From NCBI RefSeq assembly GCF_000955975.1, contig NZ_JYJF01000168.1, forward strand, positions 1 to 8,701: 8,701 nt of DNA, written 5' to 3'. The notes beneath the pieces were generated by a model, which ran no database searches, was not told the DNA's origin, and saw nothing but the letters and a program-made list of their open reading frames with translations. Source of the stretch: Saccharothrix sp. ST-888. GTDB lineage: Bacteria > Actinomycetota > Actinomycetes > Streptomycetales > Streptomycetaceae. The first letter of the stretch is position 1. The number at the start of each line of letters is the position of its first letter. Both the position numbers and the translations under genes were made by a program. Shown here piece by piece: positions 1 to 5,425 of the stretch.

Positions 1-713
1 ACACCCGCAGCACCACCGGCCACCTGGCCGCGAACGGCCACACCAGCCACACCGGCCTCGCAGATGTCGCAGATGTCGCAGATGTCGTAGATGTCGCAGA
101 CCGGGCTGAGCACACCGCCGCCGAGGCCGCCCACGCCGGGGCGCTCACCGTGCTGGACGACGACCGCGCCGACGCCTTCGCCCTGCCCGGACCGCTCGCC
201 CGTCCCGCCGACCCCGGCCGCATCGTGGTCACCACCGGGATGCTCCGCGCCCTCACCGGCCCCGAACGCGCCGTGCTGCTGGCCCACGAACAGGCCCACC
301 TCAAGGCCCGCCACCACCTCTTCCTCGCCGCCACCGAGTACGCCGCCGTGCTGCACCCCGCCCTGCGGCCGCTCCGCGCCCCGCTCGGCTACCAGCTCGA
401 ACGGTGGGCCGACGAGGTCGCCGCCCAGGTCACCGGAGACCGCACGCTCACCGCCCGCGCGGTCGGGCGGGCCGCCCTCGCCGCCGCCGGCGCGCCCCGG
501 CCCGACCGGCCCCGGCTCGCCCCCGCCGCCCATTCCGGCCCGGTCCCCCGTCGGGTCGCCGCCCTGCTCACCCCGCCCCGCCCGCTGCACCGCACCGCAG
601 GCCGCACCGCCGCCGCCCTCGCCCTCGCCGCCTGCCTGGCCCTCACCGCCTCGGCCTCCCTCGAAGCCGCCGCCGACCTCCACGACAACGTCGAAGCCGC
701 CCAGACCCACTGA
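1..713 (+). CDS. M56 (BlaR1-like) family membrane metallopeptidase, C-terminal part
   Basis: The reading frame is open from the left edge (first full codon at base 3) to TGA at 711-713, giving 236 visible residues; the N-terminus is outside the window. Visible residues 95-99 are HEQAH, the zinc-binding HExxH motif. ERWAD at 133-137 fits the third-ligand helix (E-x-x-A-D) of M48/M56 peptidases. About residues 201-221 (Ala/Leu-rich) form a hydrophobic C-terminal segment, probably a membrane helix. Actinobacterial M56 proteins are about 300 residues long, with N-terminal membrane helices that would lie in the missing part. In that family the peptidase is usually encoded beside a BlaI/MecI/CopY repressor, and by analogy with BlaR1 it would cleave the repressor on sensing a signal; no repressor gene is visible here. 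Residues 20-33 are an Ala/Asp/Val repeat encoded by a 9-bp tandem repeat. The family call is firm; substrate and signal are unknown. Confidence 0.8.
   Translation, partial: TRSTTGHLAANGHTSHTGLADVADVADVVDVADRAEHTAAEAAHAGALTVLDDDRADAFALPGPLARPADPGRIVVTTGMLRALTGPERAVLLAHEQAHLKARHHLFLAATEYAAVLHPALRPLRAPLGYQLERWADEVAAQVTGDRTLTARAVGRAALAAAGAPRPDRPRLAPAAHSGPVPRRVAALLTPPRPLHRTAGRTAAALALAACLALTASASLEAAADLHDNVEAAQTH
60..101 (+). repeat. 9-bp in-frame tandem repeat inside the M56 peptidase gene
   Basis: The unit GCAGATGTC occurs three times without change (60-68, 69-77, 78-86). A one-base variant, GTAGATGTC, follows (87-95), then a partial unit, GCAGAC (96-101). In the peptidase frame it reads Ala-Asp-Val three times, then Val-Asp-Val, then Ala-Asp. 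Nine is a multiple of three, so gain or loss of units would keep the frame. It lies about 60 residues before the HExxH motif, in a low-complexity loop-like stretch. Confidence 0.9.
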
Positions 714-752
714 CCGGCACGGCACCCGCCCGGGAGCCCGGTGAGCAGCCCC

Positions 753-783
753 GGGCCCGCGTGAACGGGCTCGTCACGGGCCC
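753..783 (+). terminator. Hairpin after the M56 gene, probable terminator
   Basis: The left arm GGGCCCG(CG)TGA at 753-764 pairs with TCACGGGCCC at 774-783. This gives a 10-bp GC-rich stem with a two-base bulge and a loop of about nine bases. It begins 39 bases after the M56 stop codon and ends 41 bases before the kinase start. There is no T-run, as is common for actinomycete terminators. It suggests the kinase is not simply co-transcribed with the peptidase. Confidence 0.45.
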
Positions 784-824
784 ACCGAGTGCACCGCGAA
801 GCAGCAGCAAGGGAGACCGACAGC

Positions 825-1919
825 ATGCCCGTCCAGCCGATCACCGTCCTCGGCGAGTGCGTTGCCGATGCCTTCGTCCAGTCCCCCGACGCCGGCCGCC
901 TCGCCGCCCCCGGTGAGCTGATCCTGCAGGTGCACGCGGGCGGCGGCCCCGCCAACACCGCCGTCGGCCTGTCCCGGCTCGGCAGCCCGACCCGGTTCGT
1001 CGCCCGCCTCTCCGAGGACACCTTCGGGCGGCTCTTCCGCACCCACCTGACCGCCTCCGGGGTGGACCTCTCCTTCAGCGTCCGCGCCACCGAACCCAGC
1101 ACCCTCGCCGTCGCCGAGCTCGACCGGGACGGCCGGGCCTCGTACTCGTTCCACGCCGAGCGCACCGCGGACTGGCAGTGGCGGCCCGAGGAGCTCGCCG
1201 CCGTACCGCTCACCGGCACGGCGTGCGTCCACACGGGCTCGCTCGCGCTGATCCGCGAGCCGGGCGGCCGGGCGGTCGAGGACTTCCTCGACCTGGTCCA
1301 CCGGGCCCCCGGCCGGCCGACCGTCTCGATCGACCCCAACGTCCGCCCGCTGCTGGTGGATCCGGCCCGCTACCGCGAGCGGCTGGACCGCTGGTGCGCA
1401 GCCGCCGACCTGCTCCGGCTCTCCGCCGAGGACCTCGGCCTGCTGCTGCCCGGCGTCCCGCCGGAGGCGGCCTGCGACCGGTGGCACGCGGCCGGGGTCA
1501 GGCTGGTGGTGATCACCCTCGGCGAGCAGGGGGCCCTGGCCTCGCTCGACGGCACCCGGGTCACCGTCCCGGCCGTCCCCGTCCAGGTCGTGGACACCGT
1601 CGGGGCGGGCGACGCGTTCACCGCCGGGCTGCTGCACCACCTCGGCAGCCACGGCCTGCTCGGCGGCGGACTCGACCGGCTCACCGCGCAGGACACCGCC
1701 GCGGCCTGTGCGTACGCGTCCAGGGTCGCCGCCCTCACCTGTGCCGTGCCCGGCCCCAACCCGCCCTGGGCCGGGCAGCTCACCGCCGGTCCGGCCGACG
1801 ATCCGACCGGCACCGCCCCGGACCGCCCGGCGTCCCGGCCCACACCCCGGGCGGCCGTCCGACCGCACGTCAGCCCGTCGTACGACGGCCGAACGGGTGA
1901 GGCCCAGCTGACAGAGTGA
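825..1919 (+). CDS. PfkB-family carbohydrate kinase (fructokinase-like)
   Basis: A 364-residue cytoplasmic kinase expected to phosphorylate a sugar, probably fructose or a related ketose, with ATP. Residues 9-16 (LGECVADA) match the first strand of the ribokinase fold. GGGPANTA at 39-46 is the N-terminal sugar-binding signature. SIDPNVRPLL at 168-177 is typical of fructokinases. DTVGAGDAF at 257-265 is PfkB signature 2, with Asp263 as the expected catalytic base and the anion hole in GAGD. The family core ends near residue 317; the last 45 or so residues are an Ala/Pro/Thr-rich tail not expected in the family. The ATG at 825 is chosen because AGGGAG (810-815) lies nine bases upstream; an in-frame GTG at 789 has no comparable site. 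No sugar transporter or pathway gene is visible next to it, so the exact substrate cannot be assigned. Confidence 0.9.
   Translation: MPVQPITVLGECVADAFVQSPDAGRLAAPGELILQVHAGGGPANTAVGLSRLGSPTRFVARLSEDTFGRLFRTHLTASGVDLSFSVRATEPSTLAVAELDRDGRASYSFHAERTADWQWRPEELAAVPLTGTACVHTGSLALIREPGGRAVEDFLDLVHRAPGRPTVSIDPNVRPLLVDPARYRERLDRWCAAADLLRLSAEDLGLLLPGVPPEAACDRWHAAGVRLVVITLGEQGALASLDGTRVTVPAVPVQVVDTVGAGDAFTAGLLHHLGSHGLLGGGLDRLTAQDTAAACAYASRVAALTCAVPGPNPPWAGQLTAGPADDPTGTAPDRPASRPTPRAAVRPHVSPSYDGRTGEAQLTE
1875..1888. repeat. Perfect 14-bp palindrome at the 3' end of the kinase gene
   Basis: CCGTCGTACGACGG at 1875-1888 is identical to its reverse complement. It lies 31 bases before the end of the kinase frame, within the codons of the non-conserved tail, and about 215 bases upstream of the next regulator's likely start. 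It could be an operator half-hidden in coding sequence or simply chance; no function is shown. Confidence 0.6.
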
Positions 1920-1949
1920 ATCCGGTCTGCCGAACCGTTCCCTCCCCCG

Positions 1950-1965
1950 GCCGACCCCCGTCGGC
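1950..1965 (+). terminator. Short hairpin after the kinase gene, possible terminator
   Basis: GCCGAC at 1950-1955 pairs exactly with GTCGGC at 1960-1965 around a CCCC loop. It starts 31 bases after the kinase stop codon. A six-bp stem without a T-run is weak, but it is the only clear hairpin in the kinase-regulator gap. The rest of that gap (1966-2100) holds a TACCCT hexamer at 2031-2036 that could be a -10 box, but no convincing -35. Confidence 0.3.
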
Positions 1966-2103
1966 GCCGCCGCCGGTCCGCTGCGGTACGAAATATCCGG
2001 CAACTCCGTCGCCCCGAGAGCTCCCAGCCGTACCCTGTGTGCGGGTATGCGGGGGACACGACACGGGCGGCGGCGGATGGCGACTCGACGGGGGGAGAGC
2101 GTG

Positions 2104-3417
2104 GTGCTGGACAGCCAGGGCGCGGCCCACGCAGGCCGTGTCTCACCCACCGAGATGGCCAGGGTGCACGAGCTCACCCTCGCCGGCGACACCTCGCCGC
2201 TGCTGCCCCGGCCGGAGATCGGCGACTCCTGGGAGCGGCTGCGCCGCCTCGGCCTCGACCCCGAACACGGCCGCAACGCCAACCGGATCACCGCCGCCGA
2301 GGTCGAGCACCGCCGCCGCGAGTCCCACCTCGCCGAGGTCCTCCCGGTGCTGCGCTCCACCCTGCTGCTCCCCTCCACCGGGACCCCGCTGCTGTTCGCC
2401 GTCGCCGACGCGGAGGGCCATGTGCTCTGGCAGGAGGGCGCCCGCCACCTGCGCCGGAGCGCCGACGGGATCGGCTTCGACAACGGCGCCTGCTGGTCCG
2501 AGGACGCGGTCGGCACCAACGGCATCGGCATGACCCTGCGGGTCCGCCGCCCGATGCAGGTCCACTCCACCGAGCACTACCTGCGCAGCCACCACGCCTG
2601 GACCTGTGTCGCCGCCCCGGTCCACGACCCGCGCACCGGACGGCTCACCGGCGTGGTCGACCTCAGCGGCCCGGCCCGGACCATGGCGCCCTACCTGCTC
2701 CAACTCGCCGCCACCGCCGCCCGGCTGGCCGAGGCCGAACTGCGGGCCCGCCAGCTGGAGGCGCTGCACCAGCTGCGCACCGTCGCCGCACCGCTGCTCG
2801 CCCGGGTCGCCGAGCCCGCCATGGTGGTCGACGACGACGGCTGGACGGCCGCCACCCACGGCCTGCCGCCGGTCGCCCGGCTGCGGCTGCCCGCCGACGG
2901 CTGGGCCTCCTCGGACATCCACTGGCTGCCCGCGCTCGGCGAATGCGCCGTCGAGCCGATGGCCGGCGGCTGGCTGATCCGGCCGGTCAGCAGCTCGGCC
3001 GGAGCCATCGCCGAGCAGACCGAACGGGCCGCCCTCCGGCTGGACCTGGGCCAACCGGGCCACCCGAAGCTGCTGGTCACCGGCGCGGCCGGCAGCTGGT
3101 CGCACGCCCTCAGCCCGCGCCACGCCGAACTCCTGCTGCTGCTCGCCGTGAACCGGGAGGGGCTCAGCGCGGCCCAGCTCGCCGAGGCGCTCTTCGCCGA
3201 CCGGGCGCGCACCGTCACCGTACGCGCCGAGATCTCCCGGCTGCGCCGCTACCTGGGCGGACTGCTGGAGCACCGTCCGTACCGGATCGCCCACTCGGCC
3301 TCGGTCTCGGTGACCGGCCCCGCCGATCCCTACGACCTGCTGCCGACCTCGTCGGCGCCCGCCGTACGGGAGTTGCGGGCCGGCCTGCTCACCGGCAGCT
3401 GCCGCCTGCCGAGGTGA
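2104..3417 (+). CDS. GAF-domain transcriptional regulator with winged-helix-like C-terminus
   Basis: About 437 residues. Residues 43-51 (WERLRRLGL) and 128-140 (NGACWSEDAVGTN), then MQVHSTEHY at 151-159 and APVHDPRTGRLTGVVDLSG at 171-189, are the hallmark segments of the GAF sensory region in AcoR/DhaR-type activators; the domain spans roughly 75-205. A helical stretch follows (200-228). Residues 230-300 may be a degenerate PAS-like domain (for example EPAMVVDDDGW). From 320 to 400, LSPRHAELLLLLAVNREG and TVRAEISRLRRYLGG resemble an OmpR/SARP-type winged helix, the likely DNA-binding part. No AAA+ Walker motifs are present. The start is uncertain: GTG at 2104 is preferred because GGAG (2094-2097) lies six bases upstream. 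In-frame GTG 2101, ATG 2077 and ATG 2047 are alternatives. The inducer is unknown; acetoin/aldehyde-type ligands are only an analogy from AcoR/DhaR. Confidence 0.85.
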   Translation: MLDSQGAAHAGRVSPTEMARVHELTLAGDTSPLLPRPEIGDSWERLRRLGLDPEHGRNANRITAAEVEHRRRESHLAEVLPVLRSTLLLPSTGTPLLFAVADAEGHVLWQEGARHLRRSADGIGFDNGACWSEDAVGTNGIGMTLRVRRPMQVHSTEHYLRSHHAWTCVAAPVHDPRTGRLTGVVDLSGPARTMAPYLLQLAATAARLAEAELRARQLEALHQLRTVAAPLLARVAEPAMVVDDDGWTAATHGLPPVARLRLPADGWASSDIHWLPALGECAVEPMAGGWLIRPVSSSAGAIAEQTERAALRLDLGQPGHPKLLVTGAAGSWSHALSPRHAELLLLLAVNREGLSAAQLAEALFADRARTVTVRAEISRLRRYLGGLLEHRPYRIAHSASVSVTGPADPYDLLPTSSAPAVRELRAGLLTGSCRLPR

Positions 3418-3451
3418 CCCTCCGACGCCGCCCCTCATGTGCCGGTCGGTC

Positions 3452-3949
3452 TCAGAAGCCGACCAGCTCGGCGAGTTGCTCGTCGGTCGGCCCGGCCGCC
3501 GCCTCCGCCGCCTCCGAGACGCACGCGTACGTACGCAGCAGCCAGGACTTCACCGTGGCCTTCGAGACCTCCAACAGAGCGCTGCCGTGCGGGGATTCCA
3601 GGGCGAGGTGGAGCGTCGAGCCGTGACAGGGACAGTACGCGGGCCAGAGCTTCACGTCGCCCTGCCCGCTCAGCCCTTCGAGGCCGTCGCGCAGCAGTTG
3701 CCGAGAGAAGACCCAGTCCGCCTCGTCCGCCCGGCCCAGGTGGAAGGTGAGCTGCACCTCGTACGGCCGCTCCGGGTCGTACCGGAAGCGCGTGCGCACC
3801 TCTCCCACCAGGTCCTGTTCCAGCGCGATCCGCAGCGTCATGACCTCCTCCACCGGCGCCGGAGCGGCGGTGAGTCTGCCCGCCTCGTCGCCCGTGGGGG
3901 TGGCGGCGAGCGGCGGGTTGGCGGAGGCTGACAGCGGGTCGCGCGGCAT
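3452..3949 (-). CDS. SsgA-like (SALP) sporulation/cell-division regulator
   Basis: A small protein of the SsgA/SsgB family, which in streptomycetes positions septa (SsgB recruits FtsZ) and affects spore-wall events. Family features in the 165-residue form: RFRYDPERPYEVQLTFHLG at 54-72, DWVFSRQLLRDGL at 78-90, GQGDVKLWP at 95-103, and LALESPHGSALLEV at 115-128 followed by a terminal helix. Two starts compete. ATG at 3949 has GGAGAG six bases upstream; ATG at 3841 (Met37) has GGAGG five bases upstream and gives 129 residues, closer to the family's usual 130-145. I keep the longer form because the 36 extra codons are strongly GC-biased at third positions, whereas the DNA beyond 3950 is not. The long form has an Ala/Pro-rich N-terminal extension. 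Cys106, Cys108 and Cys143 are noteworthy. It cannot be assigned to a named ssg gene from sequence alone. It is convergent with the GAF regulator (34 bases apart). Confidence 0.85.
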   Translation of the reverse strand: MPRDPLSASANPPLAATPTGDEAGRLTAAPAPVEEVMTLRIALEQDLVGEVRTRFRYDPERPYEVQLTFHLGRADEADWVFSRQLLRDGLEGLSGQGDVKLWPAYCPCHGSTLHLALESPHGSALLEVSKATVKSWLLRTYACVSEAAEAAAGPTDEQLAELVGF

Positions 3950-4005
3950 GACGATCTCTCCGAGGCGGCTGGGGTTCAGGCCAGCGTCCTGCACGGTGCC
4001 GTGTC

Positions 4006-4032
4006 GAGCAAGAGTTGCAAGAGGTTGCATCC
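4006..4032. promoter_or_regulatory. Direct repeats upstream of the SsgA-like gene
   Basis: Three adjacent nine-base units on +: GAGCAAGAG (4006-4014), TTGCAAGAG (4015-4023) and GTTGCATCC (4024-4032). Seen another way, GTTGCA recurs at 4014-4019 and 4024-4029, ten bases apart, about one helical turn. The repeats lie 57-83 bases upstream of the SsgA-like start at 3949. Repeated half-sites at helical spacing are typical of operator sites, but I do not recognise the binding protein. Confidence 0.45.
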
Positions 4033-4088
4033 GACCGTTGACCGGCCGGGCTCCGAATCCACACGAGCACATGCCAGACGCATCGTCA

Positions 4089-4094
4089 ATTATC
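4089..4094 (-). promoter_or_regulatory. Candidate -10 box for the SsgA-like gene
   Basis: On the minus strand this reads GATAAT, one mismatch from TATAAT, in the most AT-rich patch of the 286-bp divergent intergenic region (3950-4235). No good -35 is seen at 17-18 bases; ATGACG-like sequence lies slightly too far upstream. Use of this box would give an untranslated leader of about 130 bases containing the direct repeats. I found no convincing promoter for the divergent membrane-protein gene in the same region. Confidence 0.25.
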
Positions 4095-4235
4095 GGACAC
4101 GTCATACCAGTCGTCGTCATCGGCCCGTTGCCTACGAGGGCTGGCGGAGCAGCCGTACGCCGCTGATACCCTCGTGCTCCAGCCCGGATGAGGCGGGGAG
4201 AGGACACGGCGGGGGGCCGGGGAGGGCGTCCGACC

Positions 4236-5285
4236 ATGAATACGAAGCTTCGCGACAAGCCGCACGCGCGGCAGCAACACGCCGGTGACGCGCCACCGTA
4301 CAGCGCTGACGCCGCGTCACACGGCGTGGTGACGCGGGAGTACATCGGCCTGGCCCGCGCGAGCGCACGGTCCGGACGGCACGGTCGGCCCAGGCCGTTC
4401 GGCGGCTTCCGGCTGCCGAGTCTGCGCTTCTCCGGCGCGGCCATGGCGATGTCCACGGTGCTGGGCATCAGCGTCGCCACCACCTGGCTGCTCAGCGAGC
4501 AGCAGAACATCGGCCGGCGTCCCGGGGTGTCCAACGTCGGGGCCAGCCCGCCGCTGCCCAGCCCGGACCAGGCCGACGCGACCGGCCTGCCGGCCACCCC
4601 CGCCCCGAGCGGTCCGGCGCGGGCCGAGGTCCCGTCGAACGCCGCCAGGGCACTCGGCACTCCCAGGACAGCGCCCCGGGGCACGGTGGCGCCGTCCACC
4701 ACCGCCCCGGCGACCGGTTCGCCGTCGGCCTCCCCCTCCGCCCGGACCGGAGGGCAACCGTCCGCGTCCGGCGGCGCCCCGAGCGCGGCGGCGTCCAGCG
4801 CGCCGCCGCCGTCCGCCTCGCCGGGCGGCACCGCGAGCTCCGGCACCGCAAGCCCGAGCGGCAGCGCAAGTGCCAGTCCCCTGGCCAAGACCGGCCCGCA
4901 CCCCGATACCGGGCTGTCCGGACAGGGCTCGGCCGACCCGGTCGGCACCACGGGCATCCGGCACACCCTCGCGCTGGCCGTCGGCGAGAACGTGACGGCG
5001 CTCCAGGTCGAACTCCGGCTGGCCCGGCCCGAGGCACTGCCCGGCACCGCACCCTGGAGCAGCCTGCCGGGAGCGGTGGTGACGATCGCCCAGGACCGCG
5101 GCACCCTGGTCTACCGCTTCACCGCACCCGACGGCCTCGACCTCGCACCCGGCCGGTACACCTTCGGCGTCCGCGGCGCCCGTCCCACCGACGGCCCCGA
5201 TCGCCCGCCGCAGGAGACCTGGGCGGCCTCGGCCTTCGCCCTGGACGACCCCCGGGCCCTGGCCGTCCGAGGCACCTTCACCTGA
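4236..5285 (+). CDS. Single-pass membrane protein with Ser/Pro-rich linker and unknown extracytoplasmic domain
   Basis: A 349-residue protein I do not recognise. Residues 1-64 are hydrophilic and basic (many Arg at 42-64), so probably cytoplasmic. About 65-86 (FSGAAMAMSTVLGISVATTWLL) is one hydrophobic helix; the positive-inside rule puts the C-terminus outside the membrane. Residues 87-237 are a low-complexity Ala/Ser/Pro/Thr/Gly linker, typical of wall-spanning stalks. Residues 238-349 form a compact region with alternating hydrophobic stretches (HTLALAVG, ALQVELRL, GAVVTIAQ, GTLVYRFTAP, RYTFGVRG) that suggests a beta-sandwich; no catalytic motif is evident. ATG at 4236 is preferred because GGAGG (4221-4225) lies ten bases upstream; an ATG at 4188 would add 16 residues without a clear ribosome site. 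It is divergent from the SsgA-like gene, so shared regulation is possible. A role at the cell envelope is inferred only from topology. Confidence 0.75.
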   Translation: MNTKLRDKPHARQQHAGDAPPYSADAASHGVVTREYIGLARASARSGRHGRPRPFGGFRLPSLRFSGAAMAMSTVLGISVATTWLLSEQQNIGRRPGVSNVGASPPLPSPDQADATGLPATPAPSGPARAEVPSNAARALGTPRTAPRGTVAPSTTAPATGSPSASPSARTGGQPSASGGAPSAAASSAPPPSASPGGTASSGTASPSGSASASPLAKTGPHPDTGLSGQGSADPVGTTGIRHTLALAVGENVTALQVELRLARPEALPGTAPWSSLPGAVVTIAQDRGTLVYRFTAPDGLDLAPGRYTFGVRGARPTDGPDRPPQETWAASAFALDDPRALAVRGTFT

Positions 5286-5407
5286 CCATCGGTCACCTGC
5301 CCTGCCGGCACTCGGAAACCGCCCACACGGCGGCCCGGGGGGTGCAGGAAGCCGTGCGACCGTCCCCGCGCCACCGCAGGACCGCTCGCACAACTCCCGG
5401 ATACCCG

Positions 5408-5425
5408 GAGCCCGGAGCCGGGCTC
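5408..5425. terminator. Inverted repeat between convergent genes, possible bidirectional terminator
   Basis: GAGCCCGG (5408-5415) and CCGGGCTC (5418-5425) are exact complements separated by AG, forming a stem of seven or eight bp. The repeat overlaps the first two bases of the pepN stop codon complement and lies about 120 bases past the stop of the facing membrane-protein gene. GC-rich, with no T-run. The remaining convergent gap (5286-5407) shows only a small TGACC-ATC-GGTCA hairpin at 5283-5295. Confidence 0.3.

Noticed and set aside
91..744. 217-codon + frame overlapping the M56 peptidase
   Set aside because: Pro/Ser-rich translation from a shifted frame; the M56 frame carries HExxH and the third-ligand motif.
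774..2570. Long (598-codon) open frame on - antisense to the kinase and regulator
   Set aside because: It spans two unrelated real genes and their intergenic gap, with Arg/Gly-rich, low-complexity translation and no domain; typical GC-rich shadow.
2143..3438. 431-codon minus-strand frame antisense to the GAF regulator
   Set aside because: Gly/Gln/Val-rich translation without any motif; the + strand encodes a clear GAF domain.
3418..3451. Terminator in the 34-bp gap between the convergent GAF-regulator and SsgA-like genes
   Set aside because: No inverted repeat of useful length is visible there.
3950..5104. Upstream extension of the SsgA-like frame to 5104
   Set aside because: It would run through the intergenic region and antisense to the membrane-protein gene; SALP similarity covers only the final 130 or so residues and good ribosome sites lie at 3949 and 3841.
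5283..5295. TGACC-ATC-GGTCA mini-hairpin at the stop of the membrane-protein gene
   Set aside because: A five-bp stem with a three-base loop is too short to call a terminator or operator on its own.
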